This document shows, in pieces, positions 36,760-48,061 of a stretch of DNA of 64,000 nt (position 1 is its first letter; each line of letters opens with the position of its first letter). Origin of the DNA: Cytophagales bacterium (lineage in GTDB: Bacteria; Pseudomonadota; Gammaproteobacteria; Burkholderiales; Burkholderiaceae_C); NCBI GenBank assembly GCA_030054145.1, contig JASGCK010000009.1:20292-84291 (forward strand). Direction: 5' to 3'. Both the position numbers and the translations under genes were made by a program. The notes under the pieces were generated by a model, which worked only from the letters and a program-made list of their open reading frames with translations, was not told where the DNA came from and ran no database searches.

Positions 36760-38388
36760 ATGCGTCAAACACTCACTTCCCCACGCGGCATGGCCACAGC
36801 GCCGCACCATTTGGCCGCGTCTTCAGCAGCTGCGGTGCTGCGCGAAGGTGGCAACGCCATTGAGGCAATGGTTGCCGCCGCCGCGACGATTGCCGTTGTC
36901 TATCCACACATGAACTCGATTGGTGGGGATGGCTTTTGGATCATCTCCGAGCCAGGCCAAGAGCCTGTTGCGATTGATGCTTGCGGACGCGCTGCGGGGC
37001 TGGCTTCGATGGCTTGGTATCGCGAGCAAGGCGTGACTGGCTCAGTCATTCCAGGTCGCGGGCCGCTGGCTGCCAATACGGTTGCAGGTGCGATTTCGGG
37101 CTGGCAAGAGGCACTGCTGCACAGCACGCGAATGGGTGGCAAGTTGCCTGTTTCGCGTTTGTTACAAGACGCCATTGATTACGCCAACAATGGTGCGCCC
37201 GTAACGCAAAGTCAAGTCAACTTCACGAGCAAATTTTTACCTGAATTGGGAACGCAACCAGGGTTTGCCAAGCAATTCCTCAACGACGACACCTATGGAC
37301 ATCACGTGCCATTGGTCAACACATTGCGCACTTACGCGGCGCTGGGGCAGACGCTACAAGCCTTATCGGATAAAGGTTTAGACGACTTTTACCGGGGCGC
37401 GATTGCGGCATCGAATGCCGCGCAATTGGAAGCGCTTGGTTCTCCGTTGCGTCTTGCTGACTTCCATGCACACCGCGCACAAAGCGTCAAGCCACTGTCG
37501 GTCAAGATTACGGATGCAACGCTCTACAACCTGACGCCGCCCACGCAAGGACTTGCGTCGCTCATGATTTTGGCGATCTTCGACAAACTGCGCATTCGCC
37601 ACGGCATCAAAGAAGCCGAGGGCTTTGCGTATTTGCACGCGATTGTGGAGGCGACCAAGCAAGCGTTCAAAGTGCGCAATCGCTACATCGCCGATCCCGC
37701 TACGATGACCGCGCATGGCGTGAGCCCTGAGCAGTTTTTAACCGATCGCTTTATTGACCAATGCGCCAATGCCGTGGATATGAAGAAGGCTTTGCCGTGG
37801 CCAGAAAAAACGATTCACGGCGATACGATTTGGATGGGCACGGCGGACTCTGGCGGGCGCATGGTTAGCTACATCCAAAGCGTTTATTGGGAGTTTGGCT
37901 CGGGCGTGGTTTTATCGGATACGGGCGTGGGCTGGCAAAACCGTGGGTCGAGTTTCTTGCTCGATTCCGCATCACACCTGGCGCTTGCGCCGCACAAAAA
38001 ACCGTTTCACACCTTGAACCCAGCGCACGCAAGGTTTGATGATGGCAGAACAATGGTCTACGGCAATATGGGCGGCGATGGGCAACCGCAAAGTCAGTCG
38101 GCGGTGTTTAGTCGGTATGCGATGTTTGGGCAGACGCTGCAGGCCGCGGTGAGCGCACCAAGATGGCTGCTCGGCAAGACATGGGGGCAAGAATCGACCA
38201 CGCTTAAATTTGAAAACCGTTTTGATTCAGCGATGATGCAATCACTAGCCAACGCAGGCCACGAGGTGGAAATGTTGCCGGACTACTCTGACACGATGGG
38301 ACACGCGGGCGCAATCGTGCGGCAGCCCGATGGCCTCTACCTTGGCGCGGCTGATCCGCGTAGTGATGGCGTGGTCTCTGGGTTTTGA
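36760..38388 (+). CDS. hpxW: gamma-glutamyltransferase-fold hydrolase, oxamate amidohydrolase-like (HpxW)
   Basis: Ntn-hydrolase of 542 residues in the gamma-glutamyltransferase family, without signal peptide. It begins MRQTLTSPRGMATAPHHLA and has ATIAVVYPHMNSIGGDGFW; the self-cleavage/nucleophile site is probably Thr356 in IHGDTIWMGTAD. In Klebsiella the cytosolic relative HpxW hydrolyses oxamate to oxalate and ammonia. Sitting behind the oxamate-producing genes, this is the most fitting role; a generic gamma-glutamyltransferase is the alternative. The usual GGT glutamate-binding GSSMNP-type motif is replaced by WQNRGSSF, compatible with a small acid substrate. Confidence 0.85.
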   Translation: MRQTLTSPRGMATAPHHLAASSAAAVLREGGNAIEAMVAAAATIAVVYPHMNSIGGDGFWIISEPGQEPVAIDACGRAAGLASMAWYREQGVTGSVIPGRGPLAANTVAGAISGWQEALLHSTRMGGKLPVSRLLQDAIDYANNGAPVTQSQVNFTSKFLPELGTQPGFAKQFLNDDTYGHHVPLVNTLRTYAALGQTLQALSDKGLDDFYRGAIAASNAAQLEALGSPLRLADFHAHRAQSVKPLSVKITDATLYNLTPPTQGLASLMILAIFDKLRIRHGIKEAEGFAYLHAIVEATKQAFKVRNRYIADPATMTAHGVSPEQFLTDRFIDQCANAVDMKKALPWPEKTIHGDTIWMGTADSGGRMVSYIQSVYWEFGSGVVLSDTGVGWQNRGSSFLLDSASHLALAPHKKPFHTLNPAHARFDDGRTMVYGNMGGDGQPQSQSAVFSRYAMFGQTLQAAVSAPRWLLGKTWGQESTTLKFENRFDSAMMQSLANAGHEVEMLPDYSDTMGHAGAIVRQPDGLYLGAADPRSDGVVSGF

Positions 38389-38439
38389 CGCTTGCAGTAG
38401 GCAGCGCGTGACTGCGCGAAAACAAAGCAATCACTCCAG

Positions 38440-38529
38440 TCATTCTTTCTTCTCTGGCCGCATCGTCCACCAAACAATTCCGACGAGTATCAGCAAAGCC
38501 AACAGCGATTCGAGCAAAATGAGAGTCAT
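38440..38529 (-). CDS. possible 29-residue membrane peptide, antisense to mltA start
   Basis: The minus strand holds ATG (38527-38529) preceded by AAAGGAAACAAC, a good ribosome site, and a 29-codon frame: about 21 hydrophobic residues (MTLILLESLLALLILVGIVW) and a charged end WTMRPEKKE, then TGA. It has the look of a real single-pass small membrane protein. It overlaps the first codons of mltA antisense. It recalls KdpF-like peptides in size, but no kdp genes are near, so no function is given. Confidence 0.45.
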   Translation of the reverse strand: MTLILLESLLALLILVGIVWWTMRPEKKE

Positions 38530-39622
38530 GTTGTTTCCTTTATTCCGATGCGTTGTTTTTTGTTCGGTAGCCATTGTCTCGCATAGTTATGCGCAGGATG
38601 CGCTCATCGAGCCGCCTGCGGCCATGCATCCCAATAGCCGCTGGACGGCCGTGTCGTGGGATACGCTCCCCAGTGTTTTTGATGACAACCCGCGCGAGGC
38701 GCTTGGCGCTTGGCTCGCCAGTTGTGCCCGCCCGCAAGCCTTATGGCGTAAGGCGTGCGGCGAACTCTCTGCGCTAAAGAGTGCTGACAGCGAGGTGATT
38801 CGGATGTGGATGATGTCGCGCTTGCAGCCTTATCGCATCGAGTCGCCCGCTAGCAACGGTGCGAGCGCCAGCGTGGGATTGCTGACGGGTTATTACGAGC
38901 CTGTATTGGTGGCGCGGCGCGAGGCGGATGATGTCTTTCGCTACCCGCTTTACCGCTTGCCCGCAGAGTTGGAGCGCGCTGGCGTTACCCGTCCGTGGTT
39001 CACCCGTCAAGCAATCGACACGGTGGGAAGCCCCGCCCAGCAAGCTTTGCAGGGACGTGCGATTGCGTATCTGCAAAGTCCGCTGGATGTGCTGGCACTG
39101 CAAATTCAAGGCTCGGGGCAATTGGATTTGGTGCAGGCCCATGGCGTGCATCAGCGGATTCGACTGGCGTTTGCGGGGAGTAACAATCAGCCCTATAAAA
39201 GCGTGGGCGTTTGGTTGCGTGACACGTATGGTCTGCGTGATTTGTCGTGGCCCGCGATCAAGGCTTGGGCGCTCTCGCAGCCTGATCAAATGAATAACTT
39301 GGTGTGGAGCAATCCGCGTGTGGTGTTTTTTAAGGAGCGTCCCGCATCAAACGAAGGGCCGTTAGGAGCGCAAGGTTTGCCGTTGACGGCGGGGCGCTCC
39401 ATCGCGGTGGATGCGAAAAGTATCCCTTACGGCACGCCTGTTTGGTTGGCATCTGAGGGCGAGAGTCTGAGCTTAAAGCGGCTGGTCATTGCGCAAGATA
39501 CAGGGACGGCGATTGTCGGTGCGGTGCGGGCTGATTACTATGTAGGCAGCGGTGACGCGGCGGGCGAAATAGCAGGCAGGCTAAAGCAAGGATTGCAGAT
39601 GTGGGTGCTGTGGCCGAAATGA
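38519..39622 (+). CDS. mltA: membrane-bound lytic murein transglycosylase A
   Basis: Periplasmic peptidoglycan lytic transglycosylase, 367 residues from the ATG at 38519, which begins a Sec-type signal (MRVMLFPLFRCVVFCSVAIV...SHSYAQ). A longer frame to 38330 overlaps hpxW and is rejected; ATG 38528 is an alternative. The MltA domain has LLTGYYEPVL, FRYPLYRLP and LALQIQGSGQL. The C-terminal 3D domain (IAQDTGTAIVGAVRADYY with GSGDAAGEIAG) carries the catalytic aspartate. No lipobox is seen, unlike the E. coli lipoprotein. Confidence 0.93.
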   Translation: MRVMLFPLFRCVVFCSVAIVSHSYAQDALIEPPAAMHPNSRWTAVSWDTLPSVFDDNPREALGAWLASCARPQALWRKACGELSALKSADSEVIRMWMMSRLQPYRIESPASNGASASVGLLTGYYEPVLVARREADDVFRYPLYRLPAELERAGVTRPWFTRQAIDTVGSPAQQALQGRAIAYLQSPLDVLALQIQGSGQLDLVQAHGVHQRIRLAFAGSNNQPYKSVGVWLRDTYGLRDLSWPAIKAWALSQPDQMNNLVWSNPRVVFFKERPASNEGPLGAQGLPLTAGRSIAVDAKSIPYGTPVWLASEGESLSLKRLVIAQDTGTAIVGAVRADYYVGSGDAAGEIAGRLKQGLQMWVLWPK

Positions 39623-39671
39623 GCCGAAATAAGTCGAAATAAGAGTTGAACAACTAATCAAGGATTTCATC

Positions 39672-40124
39672 ATGAACAAACGAATCATCATCCGTTGGAT
39701 GGCGGCATCACTTGTGGGTGTCGTTATCGCCGCGTCGGCACAGGCGCAGGCCAATCAGAATAAGGCTTCCCAGCCTTCGCAGATGCAGCATCTTGTTATT
39801 CAAGTCAGCGAGGCAGAGCCTGCGAAGTGGAATTTGGTGCTCAATAACGCTAAAAATGTGCAGGAAGAATTAGGCGCAAAAAATGTCGAAATTGAAATCG
39901 TGGCTTATGGTCCAGGGCTGGGTATGTTGAAGCTAGAGGCGGTTAGCAATTCACGGGTAACCGAGGCTGCGCAGTCGGGCATCAAACTGGTGGCTTGCGA
40001 AAACACCATGCGCAATCAAAAAATTAGCAAGGACGATCTGCATCCTGCGGCCACTTATGTGATGGCGGGTGTCGTGCAAATCATGAAGCGCCAAGCGCAG
40101 GGCTGGTCGTACATCCGGCCGTGA
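39672..40124 (+). CDS. exported DsrE-family protein
   Basis: A 150-residue protein with a signal peptide (to about SAQAQA, residue 27) and a DsrE/DsrF-like fold: HLVIQVSEAEPAKWNLVLNNAKNV, VEIVAYGPGLGML and the conserved cysteine in GIKLVACENTMR. Such periplasmic DsrE relatives are common but uncharacterised; the cytoplasmic ones relay sulfur. Single gene behind mltA. Confidence 0.85.
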   Translation: MNKRIIIRWMAASLVGVVIAASAQAQANQNKASQPSQMQHLVIQVSEAEPAKWNLVLNNAKNVQEELGAKNVEIEIVAYGPGLGMLKLEAVSNSRVTEAAQSGIKLVACENTMRNQKISKDDLHPAATYVMAGVVQIMKRQAQGWSYIRP

Positions 40125-40128
40125 GAGG

Positions 40129-40166
40129 CCGCCATCATCAGACCTTCAAAATTTAAGGTTTGGCGG
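40129..40166. terminator. bidirectional hairpin between DsrE-like gene and GST gene
   Basis: The outer arms CCGCCA (40129-40134) and TGGCGG (40161-40166) and the inner arms ACCTT (40142-40146) and AAGGT (40155-40159) form a bulged hairpin between convergent genes. No long T-run follows. Confidence 0.45.
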
Positions 40167-40182
40167 CGGGTGACGTGCATTT

Positions 40183-40788
40183 TTAGATCAAGCCTTCAAC
40201 TTTCATGGCCGCTTGAACGGCAGGGCGTGCGGCAACGCGGGCGCGGAAGGCAGCAAGATTGGCGAGATCACTGATGTCCACCTTGACAACAGCAGCCCAG
40301 TTAGTGACCGTAAACAAATATGCATCGGCAACAGTGAAGTGATTGCCCATTACGTAGCTTTTGCCTGCTAGCATTTTGTCGGCATACGCAAGGCGTGAGA
40401 GTAATCGTTCAGTGACCATCGCTTTGTACTCGGCAGGCGTGGCGGGATTGAAGAGCGGACTAAAGCTTTTGTGCAGCTCGGTGCCAATAAAGTTCAGGCG
40501 AGCTTGCAATTTGTAGCGCTCTAGCGTGCCGTTTGCAGGGGCTAAGACTTTTTCTGGCACAAGGTCGGCAAGGTATTGCACGATGGCAGGGCCTTCGGTC
40601 AGGCGTGTGCCATCCTCTAACTCCAGCACGGGCACATAGCCCAGTGGGTTGATGGTGTAGTAATCGGTTCCGTCTTCTAACTGGTGGGTCTTGGTGCTGG
40701 CAAGAATGGCGGTATGCGCCAACCCAGCTTCATGCAAAACAATGTGAGGAGAGAGTGAGCACGCACCTTTGGAGTAGTAGAGTTTCAT
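40183..40788 (-). CDS. glutathione S-transferase family protein
   Basis: Cytosolic GST of 201 residues from the ATG at 40786-40788 (MKLYYSKGACSLSPHIVL); the longer frame to 40839 is not needed. The N-terminal thioredoxin-like domain has YSKGACSLSPH, with the Cys10 and Ser residues of beta-class enzymes, and NPLGYVPVLELEDG (the cis-Pro). The helical C-terminal domain includes LAGKSYVMGNHFTVADAYLF. Detoxification or redox role; the substrate is unknown. Confidence 0.93.
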   Translation of the reverse strand: MKLYYSKGACSLSPHIVLHEAGLAHTAILASTKTHQLEDGTDYYTINPLGYVPVLELEDGTRLTEGPAIVQYLADLVPEKVLAPANGTLERYKLQARLNFIGTELHKSFSPLFNPATPAEYKAMVTERLLSRLAYADKMLAGKSYVMGNHFTVADAYLFTVTNWAAVVKVDISDLANLAAFRARVAARPAVQAAMKVEGLI

Positions 40789-40882
40789 AGTCAGTTCTAA
40801 AGCTAAGTTTAAAGAGGAAAAAACAAGAGGGGAAAACAAGGGCGAATAGTAGCCTTTTTTGGCTGGGCGAGATATTGTTAAT

Positions 40883-40912
40883 TTGACGGTATCGGGTTTG
40901 TACGTATATAAT
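40883..40912 (+). promoter_or_regulatory. strong sigma-70-type promoter of the atp operon
   Basis: TTGACG (40883-40888) and a perfect TATAAT (40907-40912) are separated by 18 bp, 24 bp before the atpI start. Start of transcription would be expected near 40919, giving a short leader. It is the clearest consensus promoter in the window. Confidence 0.8.
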
Positions 40913-40936
40913 CAAGGGCTTTGCTGAACTTTACCT

Positions 40937-41398
40937 ATGTTTGATTTGCAAGATTCTGCCGAAGAGAAGGTTCGAACGCTTAGTAGGGAAGAAGCGGCTG
41001 TGGTGAAAGCCTTGAATCCGCCACTCAGTCCTTGGCGTGTGGTGGCTTGGCAGGCGATGATGGTGCTCTTGTTGATGCTTTTGGCATTGGCTGTGACGCA
41101 AAAATTGGCGATTGTGTATTCTTTGGCTTGGGGTGGTTTATGTGTTGTCATTCCTAGCGCTGTGTTTGCGCGCGGATTGATGAGTCAAACAACCCTGATG
41201 AATGCAGGATCGGCAACCACAGGATTTTTTCTGTGGGAGGTGGTGAAGATTGGCTTGACTCTGGCGATGTTGTTTGCAGCGCCAAGGGTGATGCAAATTT
41301 TGAGACAAGATTTAAGCTGGCTCGCCTTGCTGGTGGGGTTGATAGTGACGATGAAGGTGTACTGGTTGGCGTTGCTTTGCAAGCCAAAAGTCAGGTAA
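40937..41398 (+). CDS. atpI: ATP synthase protein I (AtpI)
   Basis: A 153-residue small membrane protein at the head of the ATP synthase operon, with a polar N-terminus (to about residue 35) and four hydrophobic segments (VVAWQAMMVLLLMLLALAV; IVYSLAWGGLCVVIPSAVFA; FFLWEVVKIGLTLAMLF; LALLVGLIVTMKVYWLALL). AtpI aids assembly of the c-ring. The KIGLTLAMLF segment in the third helix is family typical. Confidence 0.9.
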   Translation: MFDLQDSAEEKVRTLSREEAAVVKALNPPLSPWRVVAWQAMMVLLLMLLALAVTQKLAIVYSLAWGGLCVVIPSAVFARGLMSQTTLMNAGSATTGFFLWEVVKIGLTLAMLFAAPRVMQILRQDLSWLALLVGLIVTMKVYWLALLCKPKVR

Positions 41399-41442
41399 GC
41401 AAAACATAATTAACAAAATTTTGATTTAAAAGATTCTTAAAA

Positions 41443-42339
41443 ATGGCTGAAACCTCTGCAATCGAAAATGGACCGACCGCTGGTGAGTACATCAGGCATC
41501 ACCTGACCCATTGGCAATCTGGCAAGCAAGACGGAATCATTGATTTTTCAGTCTTCAATATCGATTCACTGTTCTGGTCAATGACGCTGGGTGTTTTGGG
41601 TTTGTTTGTCATGTGGCGTGTGGCTCGCTCGGTTACCTCGGGAGCGCCTGGTCGTATGCAGGCTGCCGTTGAAATCCTTTTGGAGATGGTTGACACGCAG
41701 GCCAAATCGATTGTTCATAACGCAACCTCACGCAAGTTTGTTGGGCCTTTGGCGCTTACAGTGTTTGTGTGGATTTTCTTGTTGAACGCCATGGATTTTT
41801 TGCCGATTGATTTGTTTTCAAAAATCTTTGAAGTGGCGCATCTTGATCACACGATTCACTTTTTCCGTGTAGTCCCTACGGCTGACCTCTCTAGTACGCT
41901 GGGTATGTCAACGGCGGTGCTTTTGGTTTGCCTTTACTACAACATCAAAATTAAAGGCTTGGGTGGCTGGTCGCATGAATTGATTAGCGCTCCTTTTGGC
42001 GCGGTTCATCCAAAACTCTCGAATCCCCTGACTTGGCTTGGTTTTGTGCTGATGTCAACATTGAACATTGGGATGCAATTAATTGAATTTACGGCTAAAA
42101 CGGTTTCGCACGGAATGCGGCTCTTTGGCAATATGTATGCGGGCGAGTTGGTGTTTATGCTAATTGCGCTAATGGGTGCGGTAGGTTTTGGCTCGGCGAC
42201 AGGCGTTGCGCTGTGGTTTGGTCATGTACTTGCGGGTACGGGCTGGGCTATCTTTCATATCATGATTGTTGCGCTTCAGGCCTTTATTTTTATGATGCTC
42301 ACACTGGTCTATGTTGGGCAGGCGCACGACGCACATTGA
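41443..42339 (+). CDS. atpB: ATP synthase F0 subunit a
   Basis: Membrane subunit a, 298 residues, which provides the proton half-channels. Several hydrophobic helices; the essential arginine lies in SHGMRLFGNMYAGELVFMLI, and the final helix with QAFIFMMLTLVYVGQAHD is conserved. Starts at the ATG at 41443. Confidence 0.96.
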   Translation: MAETSAIENGPTAGEYIRHHLTHWQSGKQDGIIDFSVFNIDSLFWSMTLGVLGLFVMWRVARSVTSGAPGRMQAAVEILLEMVDTQAKSIVHNATSRKFVGPLALTVFVWIFLLNAMDFLPIDLFSKIFEVAHLDHTIHFFRVVPTADLSSTLGMSTAVLLVCLYYNIKIKGLGGWSHELISAPFGAVHPKLSNPLTWLGFVLMSTLNIGMQLIEFTAKTVSHGMRLFGNMYAGELVFMLIALMGAVGFGSATGVALWFGHVLAGTGWAIFHIMIVALQAFIFMMLTLVYVGQAHDAH

Positions 42340-42365
42340 TTTTTCATCGATTCTTTTTTCTTTAA

Positions 42366-42644
<279 letters not shown>

Positions 42645-42656
42645 TCTGGAGCTGTT

Positions 42657-43127
42657 GTGAGTATTAACGCAACATTCTTTGCGCAGCTCACCGTACTGTT
42701 TCTGTTGGTGCTGTTCACGATGAAGTTCGTGTGGCCGCCCATCGTTGCAGCGCTGGATGAGCGTGCGCTCAAAATTAAGGCTGGCTTAGACGCGGCTGAC
42801 AACGCCAAATTAGAACTCGCCGCCGCTAATAAGCGTGTCGAGTCCGAGTTGGCAGCGTCACGCGGCGATGCGGCGGCTCGTTTGGCCGATGCGGAGCGCC
42901 GTGCGCAGCAAACCATTGAAGAAGCTAAAGCTCGTGCCAGCGAAGAGGGCGCCAAAATTGTGGCGGCTGCTAAGGCTGAGGCTGAGGCTCAAAGCGTTCA
43001 GGTGCGCGAGGCTTTGCGTGAGCAAGTGGCTAGTTTGGCTGTCAAAGGTGCAGAGCAAATTTTGCGCCGCGAAGTTAACGCTAGTGTCCATGCCGACCTC
43101 TTGGGTCAGCTTAAAAAAGAACTGTAA
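42657..43127 (+). CDS. atpF: ATP synthase F0 subunit b
   Basis: Peripheral stalk subunit of 156 residues: one N-terminal TM helix ([23 protein letters not shown]) and a long Ala/Glu/Lys-rich coiled coil. It starts with GTG (42657-42659) behind CTGGAG, 12 bp after the atpE stop. Confidence 0.96.
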   Translation: MSINATFFAQLTVLFLLVLFTMKFVWPPIVAALDERALKIKAGLDAADNAKLELAAANKRVESELAASRGDAAARLADAERRAQQTIEEAKARASEEGAKIVAAAKAEAEAQSVQVREALREQVASLAVKGAEQILRREVNASVHADLLGQLKKEL

Positions 43128-43136
43128 GAGTACATC

Positions 43137-43667
43137 ATGGCTGAAATCGCAACCATCGCTCGTCCCTACGCGGAAGCTTTGTTCCAAGCATCCAAGTCTG
43201 ACCTTGGCGGTACGCAAAACTGGTTGAACAGTTTTGCGGCTGTGGCGGCAGATGCTTCGTTATTGCAATTTGCGGCAAATCCTAAAGCGACAGATGCACA
43301 GGTCGTTGACCTTGTGTTGTCGGTGTCAAAGGTGCAGACCAACTCTGCTGCCGTTAACTTTTTAACGACCGTAGTTGAAAACGGGCGTTTGAATGTGCTG
43401 GGCGAGATCGCGGCGCAATTTCAAAAGCTCAAGAATGCGGCGCAAGGCGTGAATGATGCGATTATTTATAGCGCCTTTCCGATTGAGGGGGCTGCGCTCA
43501 TCGACTTGGTTGCTTTGCTGGAAAAGCGCTTTGGGCGCAAGCTGAACGCTTCCGTTCAAATCGACGCGAGCTTAATTGGCGGTGTGCGTGTGGTGGTGGG
43601 CGATGAGGTGCTGGACACTTCTGTGCGTGCCCGTTTGGATCAAATGAAAGCGGCGCTGGTGGCGTAA
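43137..43667 (+). CDS. atpH: ATP synthase F1 subunit delta
   Basis: Stalk subunit of 176 residues linking F1 and the b subunits. The N-terminal [15 protein letters not shown] and the C-terminal [25 protein letters not shown] are hallmarks. Confidence 0.96.
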   Translation: MAEIATIARPYAEALFQASKSDLGGTQNWLNSFAAVAADASLLQFAANPKATDAQVVDLVLSVSKVQTNSAAVNFLTTVVENGRLNVLGEIAAQFQKLKNAAQGVNDAIIYSAFPIEGAALIDLVALLEKRFGRKLNASVQIDASLIGGVRVVVGDEVLDTSVRARLDQMKAALVA

Positions 43668-43723
43668 AGCTGGCCTTGCGCACGTTGTTACGAATTTATT
43701 GAAATTAACAAAAAGGACGAGTC

Positions 43724-45277
43724 ATGCAACTCAATTCCGCAGAAATTTCCGAGCAAATTAAAAGCCGTATCGAAGGCTTGACTGCTAATACCGATGTGCG
43801 CAATCAAGGTACGGTTGTGTCCGTAACGGACGGTATTGTGCGCATTCATGGTTTGTCTGATGTGATGCAGGGCGAAATGCTTGAGTTCCCAGCAGGTGCT
43901 GATGGTCAACCCACGTTTGGCTTGGCGCTAAACCTTGAGCGCGATTCGGTGGGCGCTGTTATTTTGGGTGCTTACGAGCATATCTCTGAAGGCAATACGG
44001 TTAAGTGCACAGGTCGCATTTTGGAGGTGCCTGTGGGGCCTGAGCTGATTGGTCGTGTGGTGAATGCACTGGGTCAGCCTATTGATGGCAAAGGTCCCAT
44101 CAACGCAAAAATGACCGACGTGATTGAAAAAGTTGCGCCAGGCGTGATTGCTCGTAAATCAGTTGATCAGCCTTTGCAAACTGGTTTGAAGTCCATTGAC
44201 TCGATGGTTCCCGTGGGTCGTGGTCAGCGCGAACTCATTATTGGCGACCGTCAAACTGGTAAAACAGCGGTTGCGATTGACGCGATCATTAACCAAAAAG
44301 GTCAAAACGTGACCTGCGTCTACGTGGCGATTGGTCAAAAAGCATCGTCCGTTAAAAACGTGGTGCGCTCGTTGGAGCAAGCTGGCGCGATGGCGTACAC
44401 CATTGTGGTGGCGGCGACGGCATCTGAATCGGCAGCCATGCAATATGTGTCAGCCTACTCGGGTTGCACAATGGGCGAGTACTTCCGCGATCGCGGTGAA
44501 GATGCGCTGATCGTGTATGACGATTTGTCCAAACAAGCTGTGGCGTATCGCCAAGTGTCACTGCTCTTGCGTCGTCCACCAGGCCGCGAAGCTTATCCTG
44601 GCGACGTGTTCTATCTCCACAGTCGTTTGCTGGAGCGTGCATCGCGCGTGAATGCTGACTACGTGGAAGCCTTCACTAAAGGTGCGGTTAAAGGTAAGAC
44701 AGGCTCACTCACTGCGTTGCCAATTATTGAAACCCAAGCGGGCGACGTGTCAGCCTTCGTGCCAACCAATGTGATTTCGATTACGGACGGTCAAATTTTC
44801 TTGGAAACATCGCTGTTTAACGCGGGTATTCGTCCTGCGATTAACGCGGGTATTTCTGTGTCACGTGTGGGCGGTGCAGCGCAAACTAAATTGATTAAGA
44901 GCTTGTCGGGCGGTATCCGTACTGACCTCGCACAGTACCGTGAATTGGCAGCGTTCGCGCAGTTCGCATCTGATCTTGACGAGGCCACCCGCAAGCAGTT
45001 AGATCGCGGTGCTCGCGTGACGGAACTTTTGAAGCAAGCGCAGTACAGCCCACAATCGATCAGCATCATGGCCTCCACGCTGTTTGCTGTTAACAAGGGT
45101 TACATGGACGATATTGATGTGAAGAAGGTGCTCGCGTTTGAGTCAGGTATGCACAGCTACTTGAAAGACAAGCACGCACCCCTGCTTGCAAAATTGGAAG
45201 CTGCTAAAGCGATGGACAAGGATGCGGAAGCTGAATTGAACGGCGCGATTGCGGCATTCAAAAAATCTTTCGCCTAA
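43724..45277 (+). CDS. atpA: ATP synthase F1 subunit alpha
   Basis: Non-catalytic nucleotide-binding subunit of 517 residues. Walker [10 protein letters not shown] lies near residue 170, and the conserved [16 protein letters not shown] and PGREAYPGD follow. It starts at the ATG behind AAAAGGACGAG. Confidence 0.98.
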   Translation: MQLNSAEISEQIKSRIEGLTANTDVRNQGTVVSVTDGIVRIHGLSDVMQGEMLEFPAGADGQPTFGLALNLERDSVGAVILGAYEHISEGNTVKCTGRILEVPVGPELIGRVVNALGQPIDGKGPINAKMTDVIEKVAPGVIARKSVDQPLQTGLKSIDSMVPVGRGQRELIIGDRQTGKTAVAIDAIINQKGQNVTCVYVAIGQKASSVKNVVRSLEQAGAMAYTIVVAATASESAAMQYVSAYSGCTMGEYFRDRGEDALIVYDDLSKQAVAYRQVSLLLRRPPGREAYPGDVFYLHSRLLERASRVNADYVEAFTKGAVKGKTGSLTALPIIETQAGDVSAFVPTNVISITDGQIFLETSLFNAGIRPAINAGISVSRVGGAAQTKLIKSLSGGIRTDLAQYRELAAFAQFASDLDEATRKQLDRGARVTELLKQAQYSPQSISIMASTLFAVNKGYMDDIDVKKVLAFESGMHSYLKDKHAPLLAKLEAAKAMDKDAEAELNGAIAAFKKSFA

Positions 45278-45303
45278 CCCCTTCCTGAACACAAGGAGCC
45301 AAC

Positions 45304-46179
45304 ATGGCAGCAGGTAAGGAAATACGAGGCAAGATCAAATCGGTGGAGAACACCAAGAAGATCACGAAGGCGATGGAAATGGTGGCCGCCTCCAAAATGC
45401 GTAAGGCGCAAGACCGTATGCGTGCGGCGCGTCCGTACAGCGAGAAGGTGCGCAATATTGCCGCTAATTTGGGCAAGGCAAATCCAGAATACACGCACGC
45501 ATTCATGCAAACCAATGAGGCAAAAACGGCGGGCTTCATCGTTGTGACAACCGACAAAGGTTTGTGCGGCGGTATGAATACCAACATCTTGCGTGCTGTG
45601 ACCAACAAGATTAAAGATTTGCAAACGGCTGGCGTGGGAACGCAAGCGGTGGCCATCGGTAATAAAGGCTTGGGCTTTTTGAATCGTGTTGGTGCAAAAG
45701 TGGTATCGCACGTCACGCAGCTTGGCGACAAGCCACATCTTGATGCGCTGATCGGCCCGTCCAAGGTGATGCTAGATGCTTACGCTAAGGGCGAAGTCAA
45801 TGCCGTCTACCTGTGCTACACGCGTTTTATTAACACGATGAAGCAAGAGCCAGTGATCATGCCATTGCTGCCGTTATCCAGCGAGTTGATGGAAGCTGAA
45901 TCCAAAGACGCTGGCGGTCACGCTTGGGATTACTTATATGAGCCAGACGCTCAGACCGTTATTGATGAGCTGCTGGTTCGTTACACCGAATCGTTGATTT
46001 ACCAAGCAGTTGCCGAGAATATGGCTTCCGAACAATCTGCTCGTATGGTGGCGATGAAATCTGCAACCGATAACGCAGGAAGTGTGATTGGTGAGTTGAA
46101 GTTGGTCTACAACAAAACTCGTCAAGCGGCCATTACCAAAGAACTATCAGAAATCGTTGCTGGTGCAGCAGCGGTTTAA
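45304..46179 (+). CDS. atpG: ATP synthase F1 subunit gamma
   Basis: Central rotor shaft, 291 residues. The N-terminal helix [20 protein letters not shown] and the C-terminal helix ending in [20 protein letters not shown] are typical, with [11 protein letters not shown] in the Rossmann-like part. Confidence 0.97.
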   Translation: MAAGKEIRGKIKSVENTKKITKAMEMVAASKMRKAQDRMRAARPYSEKVRNIAANLGKANPEYTHAFMQTNEAKTAGFIVVTTDKGLCGGMNTNILRAVTNKIKDLQTAGVGTQAVAIGNKGLGFLNRVGAKVVSHVTQLGDKPHLDALIGPSKVMLDAYAKGEVNAVYLCYTRFINTMKQEPVIMPLLPLSSELMEAESKDAGGHAWDYLYEPDAQTVIDELLVRYTESLIYQAVAENMASEQSARMVAMKSATDNAGSVIGELKLVYNKTRQAAITKELSEIVAGAAAV

Positions 46180-46198
46180 CCCCATTGAAATTTAATAG

Positions 46199-48027
<1,829 letters not shown>

Positions 48028-48061
48028 TATTTGACGCTCCCATCCAGTGATAATCTGACTA

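Noticed and set aside
38330..38518. Extension of mltA into hpxW
   Set aside because: The signal peptide begins at 38519, and an extension would bury it behind 63 polar residues.
38440..38529. Identification of the 29-residue peptide as KdpF
   Set aside because: Size and hydrophobic pattern are similar, but the strand and neighbourhood hold no kdpABC genes, so only a neutral call is kept.
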